Assembly: GCA_019096155.1 (NCBI GenBank)
Contig: JAHCVI010000002.1
Coordinates: forward strand, 3,906,001-3,970,000
Direction of reading: 5' to 3'
Source of the DNA: Staphylotrichum longicolle
Taxonomy: Eukaryota; Ascomycota; Sordariomycetes; Sordariales; Chaetomiaceae
Length of the DNA: 64,000 nt
Numbering within the stretch: position 1 is the first letter of the stretch; every line of letters begins with the position of its first letter. Below, in pieces: positions 1 to 12,094 of the stretch. Under the pieces are notes generated by a model. It saw only the letters and a program-made list of their open reading frames with translations. It had not been told where the DNA came from and did not search any database. The translations under genes and the position numbers were made by a program.

Positions 1-441
1 CCGTGTCGACATCCCACTGGTCCTTTCCGTCAACCACCCTCAAGCGCACATCTTTGACTTGAGTCGAGAAGCGGATGTGATGGCGGATGTCCTTGGCGTA
101 CTCAACGACGTACTCCTGGATGTCCTCCCTCGACGGGAAGATGAGGGAGTCTTTGCGGATTGGGAGATCTGAGTAGCGCATCAGGGCGCGGGATGGGGTG
201 TGACATCGTGGGGGGAGGCCATGGGATGGCAACTGCAGGGCTCTCACACTCGAGGCACTCGAACCGTCTCTGACGGCTTGGGGCTGTAGTTCACACTCCG
301 CCCACCTCGGACTGCTGCTCAAAAATTCGATTCTCTGAAAGGCATTCTGAGCAAGCAGATACTTGGCCGCGGCAACCGCATGGCCCGGCGCCGATGATGG
401 CAATGTTCTTGACATCGAAGTTGCGTGGTTCTTGGAACCCA
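1..441 (-). pseudogene. Decayed flavin-containing monooxygenase fragment, cut by the window edge
   Basis: Read leftwards from about 441, the minus strand gives recognisable pieces of a fungal flavin-containing monooxygenase, but in different frames. FDVKNIAIIGAGPCG (the FAD-binding GxGxxG loop) is followed, after a shift, by AAAKYLLAQNAFQRIE. After another shift comes FEQQSEVGGV, and after a third NYSPKPSETV. The last piece, ALMRYSDLPIRKDSLIFPSR, stays open to base 1. No GT..AG intron explains the changes, which fall within about 150 bp. The family oxidises N- or S-containing soft nucleophiles using FAD and NADPH. At least three frame breaks suggest a dead copy. Sequencing errors are the alternative, because other genes in this window also show -1 breaks. 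The 3' part lies outside the window. Confidence 0.62.
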
Positions 442-1041
442 TGGCTGAAAAAGCGTAAAATGAGCGACTAAAAAAATCAGGAAAAAATGCCAATGCAGCA
501 ACAGATGCGACTTATGCAAAAAATCACGTCAACCGCCTGTTGCCATCGTCGGTCCACTCGGTGGTGTTGAGGCGAGAATGGGGCCAGCAGACTGACTCGG
601 TAATGAACACAGAACAAGTGCCTGCTTGCTGGCTGGTCAATGTCACGATCGTTACCTGAAGACGTTATTTACCGTCCTGAGTCTGCCGTGTAAGTTGCGG
701 CAGCCCGCTCTGCCCTCGCTCCAGCGCCTTTGACAGGGGTAGCAACAGTTCAAGCTCCCGCCCCATCGCGTCGCTGCCGTCATTGGAACCTTGCCGCGCT
801 TCAGTGATGCGAAGTGTTGGGGCACGCCTTCCAGACGCCAAAACATCCCACACAGCTTCCAAGCCGAAGCCTTCTTTCGCGCCGTCGATTCTCAAGGCGA
901 TTCCAGTTTTCCCTCTCTCAACCTTCACCAACAACAGCCGCAGCCGACAAATGACATTTTTACAGAGAGCCTCCTACGGCGATTGACAGCACCGCTGCTC
1001 CACGACCTGCTCGACTCTGATCCTTGTCACAAACTACCAAG
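442..1041. other. Intergenic region between FMO remnant and telomere-type gene
   Basis: This 600-bp stretch lies between the 5' end of the FMO remnant (minus) and the ATG of the large OB-fold gene (plus). It probably holds the promoter and leader of the latter. The last 100 bases are CT/CA-rich, as fungal leaders often are. I see no convincing coding sequence or RNA gene. Confidence 0.5.
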
Positions 1042-4000
1042 ATGGCGTCGGTCGATGGCGAAGGCGCTGCTCTGCTGGCATCGAAGCCGACAACTCCAAT
1101 TGCACAGCTCGACCCGGACCTGCCCGACCAGGCCTCTCGCGTAGTCCGCGGCGAGGTCACCATCACATGGCCTTACAACTCTGTGACGGAGACACTCGCC
1201 TTCCTACTTGCCGAACCCGATGTGCGCCTTCGTCGTGCCAAAGGCCAGATACGAATAGTCCTTCACGGGCCCAGCGCAAAGGCGGCCACAGAATGCGGAC
1301 TGGGAGCCGGCGACGAATTGCTGTTTAGTCTGGCGGGCGCCGAGTGGTCCAAGGACGTATCTCCAGGCCGCATTCCGGGCGCAAGAGTGGACTGGCAGCT
1401 GCAGTTTCACCACAGGCTCATGCTTCAGGTTTGCGCGCGTGCTGAATTGCGTGTCCTGTTCTAATCTAACATCCCGCTAGGTCAAATTTGGCGAATCTGG
1501 CCAGGTAAAGCATCTCGACATTGACCACACCAGTCCTGAACAACTGGACGGCCCTGTGACTGAAGCCCCGAGGGTAGCTACGCCTGAGCCAGAACCGATC
1601 GTTCCCGAGATGACGTCCACCATCCGTAAAATATCAGACCTGCCGCCCAACGAGTACCCCTCGCCAGCGTTTGTCAAACGAGCCCGGCTATCGTATGGCG
1701 CCCTGTTTGAGGGCGGCTTCGACATCTTTGAGGAAGATGGGGGCGTCAAGGGCAGAGGCCGGAAGAGAACCCGCTTTGGACGCGACAGCAGCGCCTGGCG
1801 GTATAGCAGTCAATCGCCCAGTCCTGAGCCGAGCACACCGGTTCCGGACCCAATGGAGGAGGATGCTCCAGGGGACCTAACACCACAACCCTCGTCCAAG
1901 CCGCAGATGACTGATGAGGGCATCCAAACTGTCGAGGTTGAAATGGCGCAGCCAGCTCCAGAATCGATTGAACCGGTTGCTCCTGAACGGAAGACAACTC
2001 CTGTTCCGGAAGCTGCAGTCCAGACCCCTCAAGAGAACCAGGCTGCCGTTCATCAAATCGAGATAGCACAGATGACGTCTCCCCGCGAACAGGAGCCAGT
2101 TCTTGCGGGGCCCAGGGAGCAGCCCTCCGTGACTGGGGAAGTGCTCGGTGCGTTTCCCCAGTCGACCCCCGCAGACGGATCAAACGAGGAGCCTGTACAA
2201 CAATCAACCCCAATCCAAACACAAAATCAACACACAGAAATTAAGGAGCCAAATCTGCCGTCAACAAGCGATACCGAGGTTATCACAGGCACCCTGTTTG
2301 GCCCAAAGTCTTACGCTTCCGACTTCTCCTCCTTTGGCGCTGCTGCTCCTGCCCAAGTCGAGTCGGCCCTGAGCCTAGCAGACCAAGTCAGGTTTGGCTT
2401 CTCTCACGTACCCCAGACCACCCAATTTTCATCTCCGCCAAGGCCTGAGCGTGCCCCCGAGGCAGACCATAACAAGCAGGACCCATACCCTCTATCCTAC
2501 CTCGATGACGCCCCGGATCCTGCCAAATATGCCGATATGAATACCTACCTGGATGCCGCCGATGAGCAAGATGAGATGGCTGTTCACGGCCAAACTATGC
2601 CTCCGGAGCCGCCAGTGATGGAGCGTTTTGGTGACGGTCAATGGGAAATGTCTACTCAATCTCCGCACTACAATCCAATCGAAGGGGGTCACTTTGGCGT
2701 GGATGCTTTGAATGAAGGAGCGAGGGTCGCAAGCAGTCAGGCATCCCTTCACGCAGGTGCAACCGCCCCTGAACAAGTGCCGGAGGGTTTCGCCACTTAT
2801 GGCCGCGAAGATGTCCCTAGCAGGCACCAGGAGAGCCCACCGCGTCATGCTCTTCCCCACGAAGATCAGCCCTTTGTGGAGAACGAGGACACCATTAGTG
2901 GAGATGAGGTTGGCGTCGACGACGAGGAGGATGAAGATGAGAAATTTGACGAGCTCGCATATGGGGAGCGGATTGAAGAGGGCGACTATGACCAGCGCAA
3001 TTACGACATCCCCGCTGATGATGACGAGGGACTCTCGGAGGAAGAGGACGAGATTGAGCTCGAGGAAGAAGAGCGCTACGGCAACGGCGAGATGTACGAT
3101 GAAGACGAGGACGGGGAAGGAGAAGAATGGGATGAGGAAGATGACTATGCCAGTGAAGAGGACGGCTATGATGAGGAGGATTACGATGCCACAGGGTATC
3201 AACCCAGAAAACCGGCCCCAGCGCCCACAGGACCACCTGTCGTTATCGACCTCATCTCGGATTCTGAAGATGAGGATGTACCAGCCCCGGCGCCGAGAAA
3301 GCCCGCGGCTCCTGTACAGACAGAGCTCGCGCCAGAACCCCCGACGAGCTCAGAAGCCACGTCCAGCCCGGGCCCACAAGTGCCTTCGGCTGTCTTGGAA
3401 ACGGTGGAGACCGACAGCGCCGCAAAGGAAGACGCACCTGATAACTTGTTCAGCAAGATTCATGTTGTGGACTTTGCCACACTCGCAGCCAACACTGCCA
3501 GCCAGCAAGCGAAAGTACCAGCACCAACTATGGATACCGACACGTTGTCTTCGGCGACTACAAGCCAAACACCCGGCTCATTTAGGGTGTCGAATCTCCG
3601 AGATGAGTCGTATGTACCCGACTCCGAACCTGCGCCAAGTGAGAATTCGTCTGAGGGTCTGTTCGTCACACAACCGAAACACCGGCCTACGTCGAGTGAG
3701 AGTTCGTCCGAAGGCCTCTTCAGCTCACAACTCCGCGCCAGGTCCCTGGATACAGAGGACAAAAGGACCGATGACGATATCACGGATAGCAGCAGGGAGG
3801 CAGAGATTGAGGACCAGGAACAGGCCAAAACTGAGGACGAATCCATGAGCGTGGATGAATTGGAACAGGATGAGACCGCCTCTCAATCATCTGAAGAAGA
3901 TGACGGCGACTTGCCGGATGCCGATGACGTCTCATTTACCAGTCAAGTAGAGATGGTCGAGGAACTCGCAGAGAGCGAGGATGAGTACATGAGCGCCGAC

Positions 4001-5662
4001 GATGCCCCGGCGGCAACCGCGGTTTCGGTGGAGTCATGGTCGAAGCTGGAGGTTGAAGAAATTACGGGCTCTGAGGAGGACGTTGACATGATCGACCTGG
4101 GCTCCGCACATTTTGAGTCGGCCTCCCCAGAGAAGATGGCTTCGCAAAGTCCTCGGCAGGAGATCCTTGGGGGAACATCAACCGCTGTCTCTGACCTCGT
4201 AGTGACTGAGGTCGTGTCCGAGGTTTCCTTTACTATGGAGGAGGCTCTTCCACACACTGAGCCCGCTGGGCAGAAACTGCCAGGTGTTTCTTCCTCATTC
4301 GCGCACGATCAAGATCAGGCTGCGGCGGAACTACTAGAAGGGAGAACAGGTCAGGCGCCCAGCGGTGGGCTTGAGACTGAAGAACTGGCAAGCCAGATGG
4401 CCGACTCGGCCCCTGCTACCCGTCTCGACGCTGAGACTGCAACCCCAGAGACGGACAAACATGCCAACGAGTCATTAGCAGAAACTCCGGTTGGAGTTGC
4501 TTCACCGGCAGAGCACAGGCGCGAGGTTGACAAAGCTGCCGTCACGGATGATGAGGCCATCAGCGGCATCGAGAGCAATGGCTCGTCGGCAGCGGCCGAA
4601 TTCCCCGAGGCTCGAGATGATGGCGTGGTCCCGGATCTACCTGTCCCGGCCCAGTCTCCCACGGTCGAGAAACTAGACGAGGATGTTTCAGCGCAGGCGC
4701 CCGTGGAGTTGTCTCGGGAAGCCAAGGAGCACCCGTCATCCCCGCCAGCAGAAGAAGGAGATGAAGACGAAACAATGATAATGGAACAGCTCAGCCAGGA
4801 ACAGCAACAGTATCCAGAATCCGAGCCCGCAGACACGCAGCGTCGATCGTCCTCTCCCGATCTCAGCGTCCATCTCGCTCGTCAAGCCGTGGCAGCCAGG
4901 CGTCAAAAGAAAGCACCAGAACCAGCTCGGTCAAGCCCACGAGTGACGCGGGCACGCTCCAGCAGTCTCCGCTCAAACGCCACCAACGGCACACCCGATA
5001 AAGAAGAAGACAACAGCGTCAGCCTAGCCAGGGAGGCGTTGGCCTCGCCCTCTAAGCGCGGCGCCGAGGCCGACGGCATAACCACTGGCACCACCACCAC
5101 CACTGCCGCCGCACTCAAGTTAGAACTTACCAAGCGCCTGCGCACCGAGTTGTCGGAGTGCGTACCGCTCAAGTCCCTGCGCAACCACATCGACAAGTTT
5201 CCCAACGCGATCGTCGTCGCCACCACCCAACCGTCCACCCCAACTCGCGCAAAGGGCGGGCCGCGAGAATACTCCATGTCGTTCCACGTCACCGACCCGT
5301 CCACTGCACCATCAGCGGTGGTCGAAGTGCAGTTGTACCGGCCCCACAAGGACTCGCTGCCGGTCGTCAAGCCGGGGGATGTGATCCTGCTGCAGCGGTT
5401 CCAGGTCAAGGCGCTGAGCAAGAAGGGGTTTGGGCTGCGCACGGGGATGGACTCGGCGTGGGCTGTCTGGGACGGTGGCCTTGACGGGGAGGGAGGTTCA
5501 AGCCAGACGTCACCGCAGATTAGGGGTCCGCCGGTGGAGGATTGGGAGGGCTATGTGAGCTACGTGGGCATGATGAAGGATTGGTTTGGTTTGGTGATGG
5601 CAGATGGGGCGGCAAGGGGCAAACTGGAGAAAGCGGATCGCAAGTTGGATGAGGCGAAATGA
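1042..5662 (+). CDS. Large telomere-type OB-fold protein (Telo_bind, POT1/CDC13-like domain)
   Basis: Two exons, 1042-1428 and 1481-5662, are joined by a 52-bp intron with a CTAATCTAAC branch region and a CTAG acceptor, giving about 1522 residues. The C-terminal part (about 1350-1480) has the pattern of the Telo_bind OB fold of POT1/CDC13: REYSMSFHVTDPS, then VVEVQLYRP, GDVILLQRFQVK and SAWAVWD. Residues 25-160 are beta-rich (GEVTITWP, GQIRIVLHG, DELLFSLAG, VDWQLQF) and could be a second OB fold. Between them lie about 1100 residues of acidic, Ser/Pro/Glu-rich, probably disordered sequence, including a nearly continuous D/E tract (about 610-700) and VVIDLISDSEDED, a SUMO-interacting-motif pattern (about 715-727). 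Family role: binding single-stranded telomeric DNA and capping chromosome ends. It may be a CDC13/CTC1-like factor; POT1 itself is smaller and carries this domain at its N-terminus. A TTG at 1024 is in frame, but the ATG at 1042 is the natural start. Confidence 0.8.
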
Positions 5663-7420
5663 ATGGCATGGGATGTTTTGCCTAGGACACTGGTGCGTTG
5701 GGGAGCATGTACAGGTGAAGGAGAGGGACACATGGAATGGCGACATGGCTTGGCTGGGATGGAGTTGTTTGATTTGCCGTGGTAGATGGACAGGACAATG
5801 ATCTCAAAAGAATGGAGTCAAGGCCATCTTGTCGAGCGTCTTGCTGGAATAGGGGTGAAGGGGGAGAGCCTTATCCATGGCCCGGTGTCGCCAGCACATG
5901 CTTGTCTACATACACACCTCCATCAAGTGCCGACAACAAATGAGCTCCCTTTGGAGCAGCTTCATTTCAAAACCGCATGGTAAGAGATGCACAGGGGCTG
6001 GAAACCTTAAATGGCGCAAGTACACATTGGTACTCGCCATGTCTCTCCCCCGAAGCTGAAAGACATCCCTCACACACGCAGGGACCAGCCCCACCCACCT
6101 GCTGTCCACGCACATCACCAGACAGTCAGCCTCAGAGAAAACCACCCCCACGGCAAACGTGCGAGATTGCCTTTTCGTCACCAGACTTCAAGCCACATCC
6201 GCCTTGCTGGGCTTCGGTGAAAGTCAGGTCACTTTAACTAGTTATTCGTACACCCCCTTGTCAACTGTCTGTGTCTTCTAGAATCTGCAAGGGGTGTCTG
6301 TCGGTCGGTGAGCTCAGCTCAGCTCAGCTCGGCTCGGCTCAGGGGTGTAAGTTGATAATAAACATCCCGTTCTTAAAACCTTCCCCCGACGCGCGCGCGC
6401 ACCACACAAACACCACTCAACACCATGCCCACCGCGCTCAAGACCAGCCCCTCGCATCCACGCTTTCTGCGCAACATACCATGCATGTAACAGACAGCCA
6501 GAGCCACACCCACTTTCAATCCGGCGATGGCACAATGCAAAAAAGAAAACTTGACGCCTTGATCAAAGCGTGGGCTGGTGTGCAGTCGGTCAGTGGCATG
6601 ACCAAAAACAGCCCCGCAGCAGAACTGTACATAGATAGCACTTCGGGTTCGTGTTTTTGCGAATGGAGAGACTGTGGGACTGTTTAGGTGGCGAGATGGC
6701 AAGATCATCACATGTGTTTGTTGATGGGGTGCGTGGGGGGGGGCTGCACTGCATTGCACTGTTCCAAGATGGGGAGGCAGTTCAGTTGGTATGGAGGACG
6801 GAAACTGGCGAAGTGTTTTATTGACCAGTTGCCATTTCGGGATTCATTGTAAGTGCCGTAGGATGGGCACTGTCACTTGAGAGACCACTCGAGATGCAGT
6901 TTGTGAAACCGAGAAAGATGCCATCAGAACACCCGAACTGTATTGTGTAAGGCTATTTGAGACGCTGTACCACTTAAATCAATTCAACCACTGCCTAGAC
7001 CCCATCCCACCGAAGCGAATCCCCCCGCCATTACAACCGACGGAGCTGAGCTGCCTCATCTCTTAACAAGCATCTCGTCTCCGTCTTTTGTCTATGCATC
7101 AGCATGCCCATATCAGCAACCCGTGCCCTGCAACGGAACTGTGCCATCGCAGCAAGCACGCAGCCCGTGTGTGTACCCCAACCCAATGCAAGATCCCATT
7201 CCAGCCCAGCCCGCCTTGAAAAGAACCATGGGCCGTGTCGCCCAAACTTCGACAAAAGCTCACAAGCAACAAGTTGGGGGAATCATTAACAAGAAACGCG
7301 GAAAGGTGGCGGCCAACCGGCCCAAAACAAGCGCTCCGTGGCTTCTCAAAGAGAAAGCAAAAAGTGCTGAAGCCAAGGCGAACAGACGAGAAAAACACCT
7401 TTTGAAAGCGTGCCCCTGGC
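5663..7420. other. Convergent intergenic region
   Basis: These 1.76 kb lie between the 3' ends of the OB-fold gene (plus) and malic enzyme (minus). They presumably contain both 3' UTRs and terminators. Several short ORFs overlap here on both strands without codon bias or a recognisable motif. A pentanucleotide microsatellite lies at 6311-6341 and a short GC dinucleotide run near 6390. Confidence 0.5.
6311..6341. repeat. Pentanucleotide microsatellite (AGCTC/GGCTC)n
   Basis: AGCTC occurs four times in direct tandem and then continues as GGCTC twice. The array is short and sits in the convergent intergenic region. Confidence 0.8.
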
Positions 7421-9932
7421 TTACAGATCAGGGTCGTAGATGTGCGCCTTGATGTACTTGTCGAGAGCCGGGTCACCCCACTCCTCCCACTCGAGCCACT
7501 GCTCCTCCGGCAGCTGGCTGACGCCGTCGCGCCGCGCGGCCTTCATGACCTCGCGGGCGACAATCAAGCTGGCGTCCCGGACACGCTCAATGCGCGGGTA
7601 GATGAGGCCCTTGTGGATCTCCTCGGCGTTGAGCGAGCCAGCCAGGGCGGCCGCCGACGTGTAGATCATATTGTCCGTCACGCGGCTCGCCTTGGAGAGG
7701 ATGGCGCCGAGACCGATGCCGGGGAAGACGTAGACATTGTTGCCCTGGTTGGGGTAGTACGTGATGGGCTGGTCGTTGGTCTTAACGGTGAACTGGGAGA
7801 AGGGCGAGCCCGAGGCGAAGATGACGGTCCCGTCAGTCCACGTCACGGCCTGCTCAAACGTGCACTCGGCCTTGGTGAGGGGGTTGCTCAGGGGGAACAG
7901 GATGGGCCTGCGACCACGGCCGCCGGCGTCAACCGAGGCCTTGAGGGCGCGGACAACCGACTCGGTGAAGACGCCATACGTGGCAGTCAGACCAACCAGT
8001 GCAGTCGGCTTGACATACTCGATGACCTCCTCGAGGGTGCGGAACTGGTGGCCGTTGTTGTCGGACCGAGCAAAGTACTTCTTGTGCTCGGCGAGCTTAT
8101 CGCCACGGTCCTTAGTCACGAGGCCCTTGGTGTCGACGAGCCAGAACTTGTCCTTGGCGGCCTGCTCCGACAGGCCACGCTTGGTGTAGTACTCGACCAG
8201 CTGCTTGGCGACACCGACACCGGCAGAACCGGCGCCCATGAAAACGAGGCGTTGCTCCTCAATGGGAACGCCAGACAGGTTCACGGCTCCAATGTAGCTG
8301 GTAAAAAAAACGGGTCAGGCATTTGCGTGTAAGTGGTGTGTGGGGGCCTTGCCGGATCAACACTTACCCGCCGAGGACGACAGCACCGGTACCCTGGATG
8401 TCGTCATTGAAGCACTTGTGGGCATTCCGATATCGGTCCAGGTAATTGAAGGCCTTCTCGCTCTCGAAATCCTCAAACTGCACCACCATGTCGGGGAATA
8501 CCTCGGCGGCGGCCTGCATGAACTCGTCCATGAACTCCTGCTGCTCGGCAACAGAGACGCGCTTAGCGCGCAGGCCGAGGTAGAGCGGGTCCTTGAGATT
8601 TGTCTCGTTGGCGGTGCCGCAATCGAGCACAATGGGCAGCGTCTTGTCCGGGTGGATACCGGCGGCGGCCGTGTACAGGGCTAGCTTGCCAATCTAATGC
8701 ATGCACATTAGCCGACCAATGCGCCGGGACCCGCCACCAGCCCCATTGGGGGCCAGTTAGCTCTGCCGAGGCGACTTACCGGAATTCCCACGCCGTTCAC
8801 GCCGAGATCACCCAGGCCTAGAATGCGAGAGCCGTCTGTCACGACGCAAATCTCGGGATTCGGGTAGGGCCAATTCTTGAGGATCGTCTTCATCGACTTG
8901 CGCTGCTTGATCGAGATGTAGAGCGCCTCGGGGCGTGTGTACAAGGTAGAGTACTGCAGGCAGACATCGCCAATGGTGGGCGTGTACACCAGCGGCATCA
9001 GCTCCTTGGCGTTGTCGATGAGCAGGCGGTAGAAGAGGTCGACGTTTTGGCTCTTGAGCGTCGAGAGGTACAGATACCTGTCGACATCGGTCTGCCGTGT
9101 CCGGATCATCTTGAGCGCACGCTCGCACTGCTTGTTGCTGTCCTCCATGACATGAGGAATGAGACCAGTCAAGTTTTTGGCGATGCGCTGTTCCGGAGTA
9201 AAGGACAGGCCTTGAGGAGGAGGAGAACAGTTAGCAGCCAGCGCGCGGAGACGAGGCAGGGCGCGAGAGGATGCCATGGTGGGCAAAGACGGGTAGGTGA
9301 GGCCGAGGATGTGTTCTGGTGGTGTGCAGGATGATGGGACGACGGGATAGGACAAAAAAATGGAAAAGAGAAAACAAAGGGCCCTGGGCAAGTTGATGTA
9401 TACGAAGTGCGTGAAAGGTGGGGGGACCGTCCCAAGAAAGCAAAGTAGCAAGGTAGTGACGTTGCTATCGAGGCATTGTGACGGGCGAGGAAGGAGGTTT
9501 AAAAGACTTAGACATGGGACGGAGAGGGGAAGCTCCAGAGAGCTGGAGACAACAGGGAGAGCGCCAGGCTGACTCACCCTTATTCCACATCGGCTCGTTG
9601 AGCACCTGGTAGCCGAGGGCCTGGGCCTGGCTCAGGTACTCGGTGGTGGCATACTGGCGCACCTCGTTGTTGTAGCGGTTCTGGGCATAGCCGCGGAGGG
9701 TGTCGAGGCTGGCCATCTTCATGGCTTCTTCAATGGCGGCAATATCGACCGACGACATGGGATTGGCGGCGGCGGAGATCCTGCGGGTGGACGAGATGGA
9801 CATGCGCTTGGAGCTAGATATAGACGACTGCGACGAGCGGGCCGACGCCACGGAGGAGGACGGAGAGATCGACCGAGGTGTTGAGATGTCGGAGCTGGAT
9901 GTGCTACTGTTGCTTTGCGCATACGACGCCAT
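7421..9932 (-). CDS. NAD(P)-dependent malic enzyme
   Basis: Oxidative decarboxylation of malate to pyruvate and CO2. The four exons (minus strand) are 9932-9578, 9210-8780, 8693-8368 and 8297-7421, all with GT..AG introns and matching phases, giving about 662 residues. Family marks in order: NEPMWNKG and GLSFTPEQR at the start of the malic domain, MPLVYTPTIGDVCLQYS, the GLGDLGVNGVGIP signature, FNDDIQGTG, then the nucleotide-binding loop VFMGAGSAGVGVAKQL and NPLTKAECTFEQA. The first 70 residues are Ser/Arg-rich and not obviously part of the catalytic fold. The same frame stays open upstream to an ATG at 10289, and another ATG in intron 1 (9277) could start a shorter form, so the true N-terminus and compartment are uncertain. 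I cannot tell NAD from NADP preference by eye; fungal enzymes of this type are usually annotated as NAD-linked and mitochondrial. Confidence 0.93.
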
Positions 9933-12043
9933 GGCATGTGTGAGGAGCGGAAGAGGGGAGAAGGGGAGGCGGGCGAGGAAAACGAGACTGTAAATCCACG
10001 GGGCGAGGTCGAGGCAGGGCCGGGCCAGGTGCAGAAGAAGGGCCCCCTGCGGCGTGCCTCTAGCGGTGCTAGTTGTATTATTAGAATTACGGCGGCGGGC
10101 GGGACTGGGACTGGGACCAGCAGTTCCTGTCTTGGATGCAGACCGAGCCACCAGAGCTTTTGTCAACAGAAGCGACAGTTGGAGCGTCCGCTGCAGGCGC
10201 TTGTTGCTGAGGGCGAGCCGGTTTAAGACCTTTTGCACGCTGGCTGCCCGAGACGCCAGGAGCGTCCACTGCCTTGCTCGTTTGCCCATGCCCAGCCGAG
10301 AAAAAAAAATGCTGGCGACAGGCGATGCGACAGGCGCCTGTCTGGAGGTTTCGTTGCGCGTTTCAAGGGCCGCCGGCGTCGAGAGCGCTTTGCCGGTGCA
10401 CGCCTCCCTCAGATGGATAGGACGGGGCGGCAGAATAGAAAAAAGTGGAAAGATTGGTCACCTTGTCAGAGCGTTCCAGGGCCCCTGGTGGAATGACCGC
10501 CGGGTACGGGTACGAGGCCAGAGAGAACTGGGGAGTCACTCTTGCCCTTGCTGGGCGGCCGTTGACCATCGCACTTCCCCCTTGAGAAGGCGCCGCAGCA
10601 GTACTGGCACTTACACGGCAGGTACACTCACGGCAAGATCCTGGGAGCAGGAGTCACCGAGATGACATGCCGGGTGGAGACCCGGATTGGGCTCCCGAAG
10701 GGGCCTTGCGAGCCATGGATTTTGCAAATTGCACGGCAACGATCTTGCTCGTTTTCCCATCCAATTCTCGCCTGCTGCCGCCATCTTGTCAGGTAATACG
10801 GAACTCGACAATTTTTGTTGGGAGCGCCGCTGTTGGTTGGGCTGACGTTGACCGCCGCCCGGTCGTGCGACGTCACAGAGTTCCCGGGAGCTGATGCGGC
10901 GCAAAAGGGCTGCCCTGCGTGTGTCAGAGCTCCAACGCCTCATGTGAAGCTGCCAACAGCGCCAAGGTCCCGCAGACTTGCCAAGACGCTGCGAGGTGCA
11001 GCGTGCCCGGCTGTCACCGATACCTGTACGAAACCGGTATTGAGGTACCTCGCAATTGATATTCTTGAGTTTGTGCGCAGCAAAACCACCGGACCCCCGC
11101 GTCCGCGACAGCTGTTCCAACTCGCTATTTCCTGATTTGTCTGTCCTCACCCGGCGTTGCCTGTTCCTGTTGCTGTCTGTCTCTCATCAATTTTTCTGCG
11201 GGCGTCGGTCATGGGACTCGTTGTCGGGGCTGCCCTGGGGGAAAAGTCGGTGGGTCTTGAGGTAACGCCATTCGAGACAGCTGCACCGAAATCGCCATGG
11301 GTCCAATCAGGCGCCAGACAACGGGCAACAGATTGCCTGTTTGGGCTAAGAGCACGCGTCCCGATCCGTCGGTAGGCCATTCGGGATCGGTTGTCGGCCC
11401 TGTCTGTCTGGAACTCCCAGCTCTCCCTTGCCTGCAACAAGAAGCAACCAGGCACGCGCCCTGTGGCCAGGGGCTTTACCGCTTTGTTTGTTACCTAATG
11501 GGTGCTGGAGGGGAGGCTGGGCGACCTGGGGACCTGCGAATTGTTGAAGGAACACGCATTGGAGGCTGTCTCGGGGTGCGGCACCCACACACAAACGACA
11601 GGACGTTGGGGGAACAGTTTGTCAGCGGCCGTTCTTCGCCGGGAAATTCCCTATCTGTCCAGCCCGCGAAAACTGACCGCAGCAGGATAAGCCCCCTAAG
11701 ATTGCACCTAAAATTGTAGCACCCGGGTAACGCTCCCGTCCATTCAGAGTGCTCGCGGAAGGGAGTGAAAAAAGCCTTGCAGATGCATCTGAGAGACGCA
11801 GGTACTTTGAGGAACGGGGCCGTCAACTTGTTGCCGTGGGCAAAATGCTGGATCCACAGTCGCTGGCGGAATCCGCAGAACCCACCCGGTGGGGCTCTTG
11901 GGCACCGGTGGGTCCGCCATCGGAAAAGTGGAGTATTCAGGGGCATGGCCGGGGAAGGCACGAGGGCGGCATGGATCTGCCAGCAGCTTCCCCCCGACTT
12001 CTCCCGATTGTATTGCAGGGTTTCTCCCGCCGTGTGCACCAAT

Positions 12044-12094
12044 CGACAGGGCAACGACAGGGCATCGACAGGGCAGGGAAGGCACCGACAGGGC
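12044..12094. repeat. Four phased copies of CGACAGGGC
   Basis: CGACAGGGC occurs at 12044, 12055, 12066 and 12086, so successive starts are 11, 11 and 20 bp apart, close to one or two helical turns. It lies in non-coding DNA between malic enzyme and RAD7. It could be a decayed minisatellite or a set of protein-binding sites; nothing else in the sequence decides this. Confidence 0.7.

Noticed and set aside
2492..3202. 236-codon hydrophobic ORF on the minus strand inside the OB-fold gene
   Set aside because: It is the antisense reading of the Asp/Glu-rich tract (GAN/GAR codons read as Leu, Ile, Val and Phe). It has no independent support.
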